This document shows, piece by piece, positions 12,301 to 22,899 of a stretch of 34,431 bases of DNA. The DNA lies in assembly GCA_036897095.1 (NCBI GenBank), contig JAYMSP010001236.1, positions 1 to 34,431 of the forward strand. Direction: 5' to 3'. The notes below the pieces were generated by a model that was not told the DNA's origin, made no database searches, and was given only the letters and a program-made list of their open reading frames with translations. The stretch comes from Plantago elongata. Lineage: Eukaryota > Streptophyta > Magnoliopsida > Lamiales > Plantaginaceae. A program made the translations under genes and the position numbers. The first letter of the stretch is position 1. The number at the start of each line of letters is the position of its first letter.

Positions 12301-15300
12301 CATTTTCACATTTGTATGAGTCTCAATACTGTAAATGATAATATAATTCTACTTTAGAAGAATTAAATTTCAAATAACTGGCTACTGCCTATATTTTTAT
12401 TGTGAATTTACCCAAATCTTTTTTTTAACAAAGCTAAGCTTCACTTTCTTGTTTCAGACTAGTTCCACTAGCGCCCCAAATGAAATTGCCGGTGCCAATG
12501 CTTCATCTTACATGCTCAGTATAGATGATATTGGCTTCTTCGTATCGGTGTCATGCGAACCCATTCGAAATGACTGGGCGCGTGGTCCTATTGTCATCTC
12601 CGAACAAGTTGGACCAATTGTACCAGGTAATCTCTATTTATAGTTGTACTTTGTTGTTGTCATCTTATATTTGGAGAACCTAATAATTTTCTGGTTATAG
12701 GGAGAATTAATGCACTTAACATGTCTGAATTAGAATGTTAATACCTTTGACATGTGTCTTGTTATTGCAGGGCCACCAGCATGCCATTCACTTGAATTTA
12801 ATGGATCCCTCATCGAAGGAGCACACTTGGGCTTCATTGCTTCTTATAGTGGAGGGTAAATTTCAAAATGACCATGTTATACTGCAATTAATGCGTCCAA
12901 AGTTTCACTTTGACTGTATATCTTTCAGGGTGAAAGGGGATTGCTTGTCTGAGTGGTTCAGATTTAAGGAAAATGGGCAAAGGGAGAAACTTAATGTTGG
13001 AGGTATAATTCTCTTTCCTTTTCTTTTGCCTTATTTATATGTTATGCCCTGCTAATTGGTGTACTTTGTCCAGAATTTCTGGATTTAACATCTGTTGACG
13101 TGGGAGAGTGTGTAGAGCTTGTTTTTACACCTGTTCGTGCTGATGGAGTAAAGGGTTGCCCAAAGTCTCTGGTTTCTGGTCCTATTGCCCCTGGTTAGTA
13201 TCTCATCTGACTTCTATGTTCAACAAAACGTCAGCAACCTGAAATGTTTCCTCTATCCGGTTTAAGATTAAGGTTTGTCATGGTAGGAGGGGTTACATGC
13301 GAATTTTTTTACTGTAAAGTGTTAACTGATCTTAGAGTGATTTTAGTTTTACGGTCAAGTCGTGTGCAATCATTTGAAGTTTTTTCCTTCATATTTACCA
13401 ATCATGCATGTTCCTGCTTCTGCGATTTTATGTTGCCTACTACTGTTGCTATAATTATTTTGCTCAGTGATCTAAACATATGGTCCTCATTCCTCAACTT
13501 TAGGGGAACCATTAGGCCTTGACTTGGTCATTCCAGATTGCTGTGAGGGCCAGGATGTGGTCCCTGAAACAAGATATTTTGGAGGACAAGAAGGAGTTGG
13601 AGAATATATCTGGTACAGAGCAAAAATAAAGCTACAAGAATCTGCTCTGGCCGACCTGCCGGACAATTGTGACGAAGCAAACATTTGTAGCCACACACTG
13701 TAAGTATTGTATTTGAAATGAAAATCCCATTTAAGATATCTAAAGCTGTTAAGCATCGCCCCTTCTTTTTAATCAATTCATCTAACTCTGCTCCAGTGTG
13801 TATACTCCTACACTTGAAGATGTTGGAGCTTATCTTGCCTTGTACTGGCTGCCAACTCGCTCTGACGGTGAACACGGGAAGCCCTTGGTATCAGTTTCTG
13901 AGTCGCCAGTCATTCCAGGTAAAATTATATCTCTTGCCATTATGTTTGTTCCCTGTTGAATAAGTTTGTGCCGGGAGTGAAGAGTACTTTCTTTATTTCT
14001 ATTCTCCCAATTGACAAGCTTTGCTGCCATGTGCACTTTTCTTTTTTCCCTCACGTGCACTAACATAAATGATTTATGTGGCAGCTCTTCCAACAGTTTC
14101 TAATGTCCATGCAAAAATGCTATCTTCAAGCACTTATTTCGGGGAGGGAGAATATTTTGGTGGATATGAGGGAGCCAGCTTATTTAGCTGGTACAGAAAA
14201 TCTGAAGATGGGGACATTGTTCTCATAAGCGGAGCAACCTCTAGAACTTATGAAGTCTCAGACAAAGATTATAGTTCCAGACTGTTGTTTGGGTAACTAT
14301 TGTTTCTCTGTTTGTATATGCAGTTATTAATGACAAAGTCGTTCTTGTATGTTTGTTCCTACGCTTCTAGTCCTCTTCTAAAAGAACCTAGATTGCCTTC
14401 AGGTATGGTGGCAGAGAGTTGAACTGTAGTTTTGCTTGTTTCTGCTCTTGTAAATTTTAGTACTGGCCTACTAATAACCAATTTGGAAACTTCTAAGCTA
14501 ATCCAACATCTGTTTACATAATTTTATGCTTAATTGGAACGCAAGGAAAGAGTAACTAGATGATTCATCCCTACATTCATTCATGTTGTTTTATCCTAAT
14601 TTGAAAAGGAAGCAGGGTTTGCAAATGTGCCTTTTATTTGTTGTTACCTTTTAAAAGAGAAAAAGATGTTTCTCCATGTCCTTATCTAATAGATGCCACT
14701 ATCTTGCAGTTACACGCCAGTTCGTGCAGATTCAGTTGTTGGAGAACTTCGATTGTCTGAGCCAAGTGATATAATCTTTCCAGGTATTACTTCTACATGC
14801 ATTTCCATGGCACTTTTTTTTTATCGTATACCAATCTTCCACCACCCCACAAAAACAAAAAGTAAAAAAAAAAAAAAAAAAAAACTGAGCAGCAAGTAAA
14901 AAAACTGAATTTGCCTTGTTGAACTTTCATCTCAGAGTTGCTTAAGATTGAGATGCTAGCCCTTTCTGGTAAGGCAGTTGAAGGTGAAGTATTGACCGCA
15001 TTAGAAATTATACCGAAGAGTGAAACACAACAGCATGTTTGGGGGAAGTACAAGAAAGAAGTGAAATATCAATGGTATAGTTTCTATATCCCAACTTTTG
15101 ATATTATTACCATGCTATATATCAGCATGGCTCATGCATCCGTAAGATTCTTTACAATAAATTCTGTGCTCAACAAGAGAAAAATTTTCATTTATCAATT
15201 TATGGAAAATGAATTATATCCGCAATGCTTGTAGAAACCAGAAGGTTTGAATTTTATAAAGAAGCAAAGAAGTTCATTATTGATTTTCAATTCTCAAAAA

Positions 15301-18124
15301 GTAGCCTGACTATATCTCTTTCATGTGGACCCATCTTGTAGGTTTTGTTCATCAGAAACCGGAAATGGTGAGTCCTTCGAGGCTTTACCATCGCAATGGT
15401 CTTGCTCGTATAAGGTACGGTTTGAAGATATTGGTCGCTCTCTGAGGTGTGAATGCATTGCTACGGATGTTTTTGGGAGATCAAGTGAACTAATGTGTGC
15501 TGATACTTCGTCAGTTTTACCAGGTTTTTACTCCAAAACACGATTACCTTTCACAGTAACAGTTGAAATCTGTACTTAGTTTCACACTCAGTGAAAGAGC
15601 TATGCATTATGTCATATTCTTGGTTGGTTGGTATCAGCGCTGAAGTATCTTCTGCTTGTGTTTAGGGATTCCTAGAATCAGCAAGCTGGAAATTGAGGGT
15701 CGTGGGTTCCATACCAACTTATATGCTGTACGTGGAATTTACAGTGGGGGGAGGGAAGGCAAAAGTAGGATTCAATGGCTCAGATCAATGGTCGGAAGTC
15801 CTGACCTTATCTCTATTTCTGGTATAGTACATCTTGATTATTAGCAATATGATTACAGACTACTGTTTCCAAGAAAGTCCGTCTGGAGATATTGAATAGT
15901 TTAGGACCTGGTGATTTTCAGCAAATTTGGAATCTCAGTTTAACTGGAAATCCGTTTTAGTTTGTAGTACCAAAAACATAATTTTAATTTGGTGCTCAAT
16001 GTCAGTGCTCCTAACTCCATTTTATGCGTTAATGTGTTACTTCAGGGGAGACAGGAAGGATGTACGAGGCCAATGTTGATGATGTTGGCTATAGGCTAGT
16101 TGCTATATACACACCAGTAAGAGATGATGGAATTGAGGGACAACCTGTTTCTGCATCAACAGAGCCCATAGCAGTTGGTAACTACTACGTCACTTTTGTT
16201 GTTTTAAAAACTTTTGTATCTTGACAAGTCCTACGCGTATCTGGATAGTGGGAACTAGTTTAGTTTGTATTATCTAAGAATTTGGGATCTACGGTTGAAT
16301 TGAAACCCTTCTACACTTGTATCCCCAAGCTCTGAAAATGCCTACTCATTTAACAACCGAACAATTTCCTACATGTTAATCATACTTCAAAGGTGCTTGA
16401 CTTTGTAACATTCCTTCGTTATAACAGTTATCACCGTGGATCTTGAACATATTGAAGGATTATCCCATTAAATCATGTGTATTTAGTGAAGTGAACAAAT
16501 GCAAAAGTTCAGGGGGGAAGGATGTACTTGAAATTACTCCTATGAAATACAAGTGATGTACTTGAAGATGATAGAACTATAAAAAAATGCCTGGAATATG
16601 TTTTTACTATGATGCTACTACTCTGTGCATGTGAATTTGCTGCCATATTATGGGGATATTTATGTCATCTTCTACTTGCAGAGCCTGATGTTCTTAAAGA
16701 AGTAAAGCAGAAGCTAGATCTTGGTTCAGTGAAGTTTGAGGTACTTACTCTTACCAATTGTCTTATCAAGTGGAGTAGTACATATGCTTAGGGATTTCAT
16801 CTTATGGCTAATTTGCAACCTATATCATGAAAAGTTGCATTATGCATGACACATTTTTCATGCGTTGGATCTAATATTATCTATAGCATTATAGCACATG
16901 TATATAAGAAGTTCAATGACACCAACTATATTATTAAAATTCCAATATTCAACAAGATGCGTGCAATTTTTTCTTTTACAGGCCCTGTGTGATAAGGACC
17001 GGTCTACTAAAAAGGTACTTGTGTTTGATTGTTTATCGAACATCAGTTTCATCAAGATACACAGGTAATTATCTCACCATTTTTATAATTGCAGGCTCCT
17101 GGAACAGGAAGTCTCGAGAGAAGAATACTGGAGGTCAATAGGAAACGAGTGAAGGTTGTAAAACCTGGTTCCAAAACTTCATTTCCTACCACAGAGATCC
17201 GCGGAACTTACACTCCTCCGTTCCATGTACGAGTCCTACCTCATGTAGTTGCCTTGTCATCTTACTTTTTAACTTGTTAACTTTGTTTTGTTTTGGCCTG
17301 GTTTTGCATTAGATATATGCCTACGTACATGGGGTAGTCAATAAGCCTTTTTAATTGTTACTCCCTCCGTCCCGTACAATAAGACACAAAACTTTTCGAC
17401 ACTGTTTTTAATGTAGTCAATTGTTTATTATTATAATATGAATATTAAATTAGTTAGTGGAGTTACTTTTTGAGTATAATATGAAATATTAAATTAGTTA
17501 GTGGAGGTACTTTTTTACTATTTTTGGGACGTGTCTGGTTTCGTGGACGTCCATAAAAGTAATACGATGTCTTATTGTACGGGACGGAGGGAGTAATTTA
17601 GTACTTGTATCTGTCTCTTTGTTCTGAAATGCTTTTGGTTGAGCTGCGGCATAGGCATAGCCAAATGTCTTTTCAAGATAAAGATGCTTTAAAAAACTTC
17701 CAAGTTAATTTCTGAGGATAAAATGGCGTTTGCCCTCTACATGAAATTTTTGTTCCATTGTATGGCGAAGTCTTGCAGAAAGTATGGATTGGTATCGTTG
17801 TAATGTTGGTTCATCTGTATTTGGTCCTTTTTAGTTTGACAGTATACATGCTGTTGATTCGAAATAAGTACTTGTGATTTTTCTATAAGCATACTTGCAT
17901 AATTGTTTTGATAATATCCCCTTATCTTCTGGTCTCACACATTGTAGGTGGAGCTGTTCCGAAATGATCAACATCGTCTCAGAATTGTTGTGGATAGTGA
18001 GAACGAAGTTGATTTGATGGTACAGACACGGCATCTCCGTGACCTAATTGTCCTAGTGATTAGAGGTCTTGCACAAAAATTCAACAGTACATCACTTAAT
18101 ACTCTTCTCAAAATAGATACGTAA
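2514..18124 (+). CDS. AIR9: AIR9-like microtubule-associated protein (complete, 37 coding exons)
   Basis: Splicing 37 exons with GT..AG introns and continuous frame gives 5,145 nt, or 1,714 residues plus TAA at 18122-18124. Arabidopsis AIR9 is 1,708 residues with the same domain order. Domains are a Ser/Arg/Lys-rich N-terminus (1-278), LRRs with cap (279 to about 480), eleven A9 repeats (about 480-1581) and a conserved C-terminal block (1582-1714). In Arabidopsis, AIR9 binds cortical microtubules and the preprophase band through its N-terminus and reappears at the cortical division site when the phragmoplast inserts. I infer the same role here. The start is the first in-frame ATG after the leader intron (AAAATGGAAG). 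No frameshift or internal stop was seen. The gene converges with the transporter at 18629. Boundaries are my reading; frame closure over 37 exons makes most of them secure. Confidence 0.93.
3726..6242 (+). other. AIR9: AIR9 leucine-rich repeat exons (8 exons)
   Basis: Exons are 3726-3794, 4351-4416, 4573-4644, 4760-4825, 4915-4977, 5052-5117, 5798-5897 and 6141-6242. The first six are 63-72 nt, each phase 0 at both ends, and each encodes about one 21-24-residue SDS22-like LRR; motifs include RLDLRGHRIRSL, VLDLSFNDF, LYLAGNQITSL and HLRLEENPIL. The last two carry the final repeat and the LRR cap (LSREEIAIAKRYP). LRRs of this type are usually protein-protein interaction surfaces. The 680-nt intron 5118-5797 is unusually A-rich on this strand between 5215 and 5470, possibly an old insertion, with no recognised ends. 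Confidence 0.87.
7037..12626 (+). other. AIR9: AIR9 A9 repeats 1-6
   Basis: Repeat 1: 7037-7269, 7404-7518. Repeat 2: 8031-8151, 8265-8440. Repeat 3: 9185-9320, 9579-9679, 9767-9814. Repeat 4: 10000-10184, 10253-10370. Repeat 5: 10814-10941, 11051-11219. Repeat 6: 12155-12273, 12458-12626. A typical repeat opens with a PP/LP-x-V/L motif, then an IxGxxxEG element, then Y-x-GG-x-EG-x-S-x-Y-x-W (YIGGHEGKSIYNWY in repeat 5), and ends with a V-x-CTPVR-DDG-x-x-GEP strand (repeat 5) before a PG/PA boundary. The fold is predicted Ig/cadherin-like in the literature. Each repeat starts after a phase-1 intron. The large intron 11220-12154 contains a (CATATG)3-type palindromic string at about 11430-11447 and nothing else I recognise. 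Confidence 0.88.
12771..16177 (+). other. AIR9: AIR9 A9 repeats 7-11
   Basis: Repeat 7: 12771-12855, 12929-13002, 13074-13193. Repeat 8: 13504-13699, 13797-13918. Repeat 9: 14085-14292, 14710-14783. Repeat 10: 14936-15074, 15342-15523. Repeat 11: 15666-15821, 16046-16177. Repeats 7, 8, 9 and 11 keep the GG-x-xG-x-x-x-x-W and TPxR-x-D-x-x-x-G signatures (YFGGQEGVGEYIWY in 8, YTPVRDDGIEGQP in 11). Repeat 10 has lost the GGxEG core and carries a Lys-rich stretch (WGKYKKEVKYQW) and a degenerate second half (CIATDVFGRSSE). The intron after 15523 has a weak donor, GTTTTT. The intron 14784-14935 contains a 21-A run. Confidence 0.87.
14864..14884. repeat. Poly(A) run in an AIR9 intron
   Basis: Twenty-one consecutive A lie in the intron between A9 repeats 9 and 10, about 50 nt upstream of the acceptor at 14935. 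It may be simple slippage. No retroposon body is evident upstream. Confidence 0.85.
16682..18124 (+). other. AIR9: AIR9 C-terminal block (4 exons)
   Basis: Exons 16682-16740, 16982-17014, 17095-17226 and 17948-18124 encode residues 1582-1714, outside the A9 array. The block starts with EPDVLKEVKQKLDLGSVKFE and contains RRILEVNRKRVKVVKPGSK, which could be read as a divergent PH-like/basic segment. It closes with RHLRDLIVLVIRGLAQKFNS. The high conservation I recall for this tail in plant AIR9 supports function. The 33-nt exon 16982-17014 (ALCDKDRSTKK) is a microexon kept in frame on both sides. The last intron (17227-17947) carries a Stowaway MITE. Confidence 0.85.
17361..17593. mobile_element. 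Stowaway (Tc1/mariner-type) MITE in the last AIR9 intron
   Basis: The 233-bp element starts CTCCCTCCGTCCC and ends GGGACGGAGGGAG. The terminal inverted repeats match perfectly for 26 bases. TA flanks both ends (17359-17360 and 17594-17595), the expected target-site duplication. The interior contains a tandem duplication of about 43 bp (17432-17474 and 17475-17518) around AAATTAGTTAGTGGAG. It is non-coding, so any movement would need a mariner transposase in trans. It lies wholly within the intron and leaves splice sites intact. Confidence 0.95.
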
Positions 18125-18628
18125 TTCCTGTTTACCTATACTGGGCAGATTTTCCAGTTCACTTATCCCACCTTTTTTTTTTCGAGGAGGAAGGGTTTAG
18201 GATGTAGGTTCTTGTCATGTTGTGTTTCTCCGGCGTGGTGTGAGTTTTGTACATTATTATTTTGCATCCGTTTGTTGTAACTTGTGATTATATACAATAT
18301 AGAAACGGCATTGTGTTTAAATGTTTGATTTCTCTATTTTGTTTTCCGCTCTCAATTATGCACTATCTTGCACGGAAGAAACTTTAAGGATATGTATCGG
18401 AATTTCACTATAGAGGGAATGTATGTTTGAAGAATCTGTGTTCGTTCTATCTTTCAGAAAGGAGGGATAGCAGATACCTGAAAACTGTTGTGTTTGAGTA
18501 GTGAGTTTCTGGCAAACAGAAGCAAACGGGATATTTTGAATAAAAAGCAGAACGGTAATCTAAAAGAGTTGGCAATCTAAAAAGCCCTTTGGGCAAAAAT
18601 ATGCACATTAAATGGAGAGAAAATAAAT
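18125..18628. terminator. Convergent 3' ends of AIR9 and the CAT transporter
   Basis: Only 504 bases separate the AIR9 stop from the CAT stop on the opposite strand. On the plus strand, T-rich and TTGTAA-type motifs at 18255-18295 (TTTGCATCCG, TTGTTGTAACTT) look like plant poly(A) upstream elements, so AIR9 transcripts probably end near 18300-18330. For CAT I see no perfect AATAAA on the minus strand; an AATAAA at about 18539 is on the plus strand. No other gene is visible here. Confidence 0.5.
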
Positions 18629-20904
18629 CTATTGACTAGAAGCTGTTGGAGCAGCAGTTATCCCATCTACCCCGGCCGGGTTACTTACAGGAGGCTTTTC
18701 TCCTTCCTCAACCTTCTGTAACACCCTCTCCTCGATTGCCTTTCTCTGATGTGCCTTTGCAGTGTCGTATGAGGCATGCAACCCAAAGAAGAAATAGTAA
18801 ACAAGGAGGAGTGCAGTCCAGAATCCAAACCTGATGAATGAATCTCTGTCAATTGACCCGAGAAGGAAGATGTTGATAGCAATGGATGCTGATGGCAACC
18901 ACGGGACCAACGGACATCCCCATGTCCTAGGAGTTCGAGCTTGTGGGACCATAAATGCAAGCCCAGCAGTGGCGAAGATCCAAACAGGGACAGTTATGCA
19001 GTAGCCAACCCAACCTGTCTCACTCAGTCCCCAGTATGCTGCAGTAGCGATTGATGATGCAAGAATCATGACAACAGAGATAATTAGCTTGTTGCGGTTT
19101 TGAACAGATGTCTCGCCTGTAACATAGTATCGGCGAACGATAAGTCCAACTGCGACAAGCATGAAGATAAAGAGCGTCGATATGGAGACTAAGTTGGATA
19201 AGATATTGAGATTTGTGAATAGGGCAATGACGGCTGTGGCCGCAAGCAGGACAACAGTGGCATTAATAGGTGTTCCAGTTTTAGGGTCTACTTTGGCAAA
19301 CCATGGGGGCATCATATGGGTACGAGCAATATGGGTGAGGTATCGAGCTTGGCCAACCGAATTAACTAGGAGAACAGTCGTCATTCCCTTCAGCGCACCA
19401 GCTGCAACTACATACTGAGCCCAACCCCATCCTACCAGTTCAAATGCTCTTGAAAAAGGAGCATCAGGGTCGATCTCACCATATGGCTGCATTAAGCATA
19501 GAGTTACAGCCATCAAGCAGTATATGATGGTTGTGAGCACCATCGAGCCGACAAGGCCAATTGGGATATCTCTACTAGGGTTCTTAGTTTCCTCAGCCAT
19601 GGTTGAGACTGCATCAAAGCCAACATAGGCGAAGAAGAGTACTGCAGAAGCTTTGAAGACTCCTCGTGGCCCAAACGGTGCAAAGTCAGCATAGTTCCTC
19701 GTATCCGCCTTAATTAACCCACAGATGATTATGAAGGTGATCACTAGAACATGAACAACCGAAGCAATGTAGTTGAGCCGTGAGCTGCCTTTTGTGCTGA
19801 CAACCGCCAGAATGCATATCACTGCAATGATTCCCACTGCTATGGGGTCAAGATCATTATAACCCTCAGCTATACTGCTTACATGTATGCGGAACGATTC
19901 TGGGTGTTTGTTGCATAGAGTGGCAAGGTAAGACGTCCAGGAACGCGCAACTGCAGCACCACTTATTACGTATTCGAGAAGGATGTTTCCCGCACCAACA
20001 AAAGCAACGAAATCACCAAGCTCCACTCTCAGGTAGGCAAATGAACCACCTGCAAAATTAAGAAAGTGCAAGGATGTAGAATAAAGTCAAAGAAAGTCTT
20101 TCATATTGTGCGATACGGATTATAACAAATTATAGTCCTTTTCTGTTTTTTTCTTCTTTCTTTTTATATGAAAAGGGTACTAAACTACTAATAGTCTAAT
20201 ACTACTACTTTAGAATAGATGCTCTTCTAATCAATGATGATAAAACTAGTCAATTCTGCTGGTCAACGGTGGTGTAGGAATGGCAAATTGCTTGCTACAA
20301 GTCAATTGTTGTAGGCTTGTATAGCCACAAAGTAAGAAATTGAGTAATGAAGTAGCTGGGACTAAATGCATACGATATCCTAAAAGAAATTGAATGGATA
20401 AATCATAGGTTATAAAGACAAGACTAAGGATTATGGTTAAAATCATTTTGGATTATGTATGTACATGTGCACTAATAAATGATATTGTATACCTGCCACT
20501 GGGATTTCAACTGCGAACTCCGTGTAGCAGAAGACAGAAAGCATAGCCGACAAGCCGGAAACCGCAAAGGATAGAACAACAGCTGGGCCAGCATCGTAAC
20601 GGGCCTCCTGCCCGGTGAGCACAAAGATACCTGCACCAACAACGGCTCCCATGCCAAACCAGATAAGGTCCCACCACGACAACGTCTTTTTCATCTCATG
20701 CTGGCTCCGAGCCTTCACTTCAAGCTCCTCCTGAGCACTCGACCGTGTGAAAGCACGGTCAACTAGCCTATTCGGAATCTGCTTTATTGCGTTCTTGTAA
20801 TTCCCCCAGCTTTGAAACGACTCCTCGGGGAGAAAATCATCTTTCGAGCAACATGTTCTCCGGCGCGTCAAACCACCACTGCCAATCTCACCATCCAACC
20901 CCAT
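18629..20904 (-). CDS. CAT1: Cationic amino acid transporter, CAT1/AAT1-like (610 aa, two coding exons)
   Basis: Coding exons 20904-20493 and 20049-18629 are joined by a 443-nt intron (GTATAC..TTGCAG, phase 1, splitting the Gly in PVAGGSFAYLR). The protein matches Arabidopsis CAT1 throughout. It has a hydrophilic N-terminus with KDDFLPEESFQSWGNY, a first membrane segment with GAVVGAGIFVLTG (about 86-98), the APC signature FFAYVGFDAVSTMAEETKNP with DIPIGLVGSM (about 276-307), about 14 predicted membrane helices, and a charged tail ending in PTASSQ. Family members are plasma-membrane or endomembrane H+-coupled importers of Lys, Arg and His, and CAT1 is high-affinity at the plasma membrane. The ATG at 20904 was chosen because extending six codons upstream would need a GTG start. 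The length is slightly above Arabidopsis CAT1 because of a longer tail. Substrate and membrane are inferred from homology. Confidence 0.93.
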
Positions 20905-21942
20905 TTTGGGATCAGATTTCACTAAGCTGCGAATTCAACAAAATAATAAACAACCTGATGGAAACAGAGTGACTAAACAGAGTCTGATTTCGTGATTTCA
21001 GTAAATTGACTTACCTACAAGTCTATAACTACAACAACACAAGTTACACAACACTAGGAAGTAGGGTCAGGAAGTATTCTCACGAGTCCAAAACGTAACA
21101 GATTCATGTTTTTATAGGTCCTTATATAAATATATAGGATGTATATAAAAATGGTTTGGTAAAAGCAGGACTAGAATAAACAAGTAGCTAAACACGTAAT
21201 GAGATCAAATCAACACCTCAATAACTTTTGGATTCTACAGACCTGGAAAGTCCTAAACATAGTGACCAATCTGATCGAGATACAGTACTGATTCATTAAG
21301 TGATTCCAGTAAACTGACTTATAGCAAAAGTATCGGGATTAAACCCCATCAAATGATTATGGAACGATACTTATTTACACTGAAAAGTAGATCCATGCAA
21401 GTATATGCTATAATTACAATTGATCGATAAAAACAAGCAGATCAAATGATTGATTCCAGCAGATTTCACTAAATTGTCATAGACTTTTAGCTAGAAAATT
21501 CAATAAGAATAATTTCATTTACTGAATCGAACAAATCTACATCACAAAAAAACAAATAGCAGTTTTCATGGCGTCAGTGTACACTCAGTATAAGAACACA
21601 CGTTAAACACTTCCAAATAAACAAGTAAATCGATTTGCAAACACTTCCAATTGAGCGATCAACGTACGTACGGAACAATACACACTCTACAATTCTACAA
21701 CAAACTCTGCTGCATTCATACAAAAAATGGATAGGTTGAGAAGAAAACTAGCAATCACTCAATAAACATTAAACAGCTTACGTTGCGTATAGAATCTCAA
21801 TCGACCTGAGCGATGAATCGATCGATTACAGGTTTGAGAATTAGAACGAAAAAGCCTAAATAAAAAATGTGTTCAGAGTACCTGAGAAGAAAAACCCTAC
21901 TGTATCTCGAGCGAATGTGGTTTTGGAGAAGTAGCGGGAAGA
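20905..21942 (-). promoter_or_regulatory. CAT1: CAT leader: probable 5' UTR exon, 955-nt leader intron, start of exon 2
   Basis: On the minus strand an acceptor GAATTCGCAG ends at 20927, 23 nt ahead of the coding ATG, and a donor CTTCTCAG|GTACTC lies at 21882/21881. Together they define a leader intron 21881-20927 and a leader exon of perhaps 30-40 nt ending at 21882. The interval has no other coding potential. These limits rest only on splice consensus. An additional or alternative leader exon inside the interval cannot be excluded. Confidence 0.5.
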
Positions 21943-21950
21943 TTATATAT
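21943..21950 (-). promoter_or_regulatory. TATA box of the CAT gene
   Basis: Minus-strand ATATATAA precedes the presumed leader exon by about 30 nt (predicted transcription start near 21915). The sequence between is C/T-rich, as expected. Position and spacing fit a core promoter. Confidence 0.5.
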
Positions 21951-22040
21951 CGAGTGACTTGTTTGTGAACGAGACCTTTTCGGCAGATTGTTTGGATTTT
22001 CAATTCTAAAGGACTCTGTTTTTTTATTTTGTTCCCATTG

Positions 22041-22071
22041 ATGTAATTTAATTCGAGATTCTAAATTACAT
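22041..22071. repeat. Short perfect inverted repeat
   Basis: ATGTAATTTA at 22041-22050 pairs perfectly with TAAATTACAT at 22062-22071 across an 11-base loop. It lies upstream of the CAT promoter in AT-rich spacer, so a chance palindrome is possible. Confidence 0.6.
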
Positions 22072-22342
22072 TTACGGAATTTTAATCTAAATATTGTGAT
22101 GTATAATAAATACTATAATAACCACAAAAAATAAATACTATTATCATAATGTGGAAGAAGGAAGGCAATTGTTGAATTTTTGAAGTTGACTACTATAAAC
22201 AGTTACTGCTACTTGATTTTGTTAATGGCAGTAATTGATTTTGGTACCGCAATTTGTTAGTTTTGGGAAATACATTTGCCTGCCTTTTCAAATATTGTTA
22301 GCGTGTTGGTTTTGGAGATTGTAAAGGTGTGTGGTGATATTG

Positions 22343-22376
22343 AGTACTCATCCGTCCAAAAGAGTTAGTTATGATG
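22343..22376 (+). mobile_element. Degenerate end of a Stowaway-type MITE
   Basis: TACTCATCCGTCC followed by AAAAGAGTTAGT resembles the 5' end of Stowaway elements common in plants. No matching GGACGGAG-type right end is found in the following kilobase, so this is at most a truncated remnant. Confidence 0.4.
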
Positions 22377-22606
22377 GTAAATTTAAATACTAGTAGTAGG
22401 AAGGACTCAAATATTCGTTTTAATTATGAATAAAAAATAAAAAAAACAAGTCTCATGAAATTTGACCTCCATATAGAGATACCAATAAAATATTTATATT
22501 ATTAATCAAAACACACATATTCTTGAGATTGAAGGTTTTCATATTACAACAATGTTTAGAAAAAGTAACAGAAAAAGTAGTTTGTACCATGTTAGTTTCT
22601 AAAACC

Positions 22607-22711
22607 AGCTAGCTTGTTTAAAAAGCAGTGCGTTCACGTATTGAAATTTTTATAAAAAAAACTCAGGTAGTTGAATAGCTAACTTAAAAGTTAGTGGTAA
22701 ACCGGACCTAC
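22607..22711 (+). mobile_element. Partial MITE (hAT-like) sharing an end with the one at 27321-27612
   Basis: The segment contains AGCTAGCTTGTTT, GTGCGTTCACGTA and an end AAAAGTTAGTGGTAAAC followed by CGGACC. All three recur in the same order in the BTB-NPH3 intron element. The left part is missing or unrecognisable. Assignment to hAT is by general look only. Confidence 0.5.
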
Positions 22712-22899
22712 AACAAGACTTATTTCAATATGGGTGTTTTGCTTAATAACATTGATTTTTATTGGTAATATGGTTCCTATCTAGACTGTCTCCTACAGAC
22801 TTTGTGAAAAGAGATAAACAAGGACATAATTAAATATATTTGAATTTTTATGTTCAACAACAAAATAAAAATAATTTTTATGTTCAATTATTATTACGG

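Noticed and set aside
18646..19418. Plus-strand ORFs and a 91-codon minus ORF within the CAT second exon
   Set aside because: They overlap the conserved transporter frame and encode nothing recognisable.
20905..20922. Six-residue N-terminal extension of the CAT transporter
   Set aside because: The extension would have to start at GTG. The first ATG is at 20904-20902, and the CAT1 homologue does not need the extension.
21797..22003. 68-codon minus ORF upstream of CAT
   Set aside because: It spans the probable TATA box, leader exon and donor site, so it is promoter/leader sequence.
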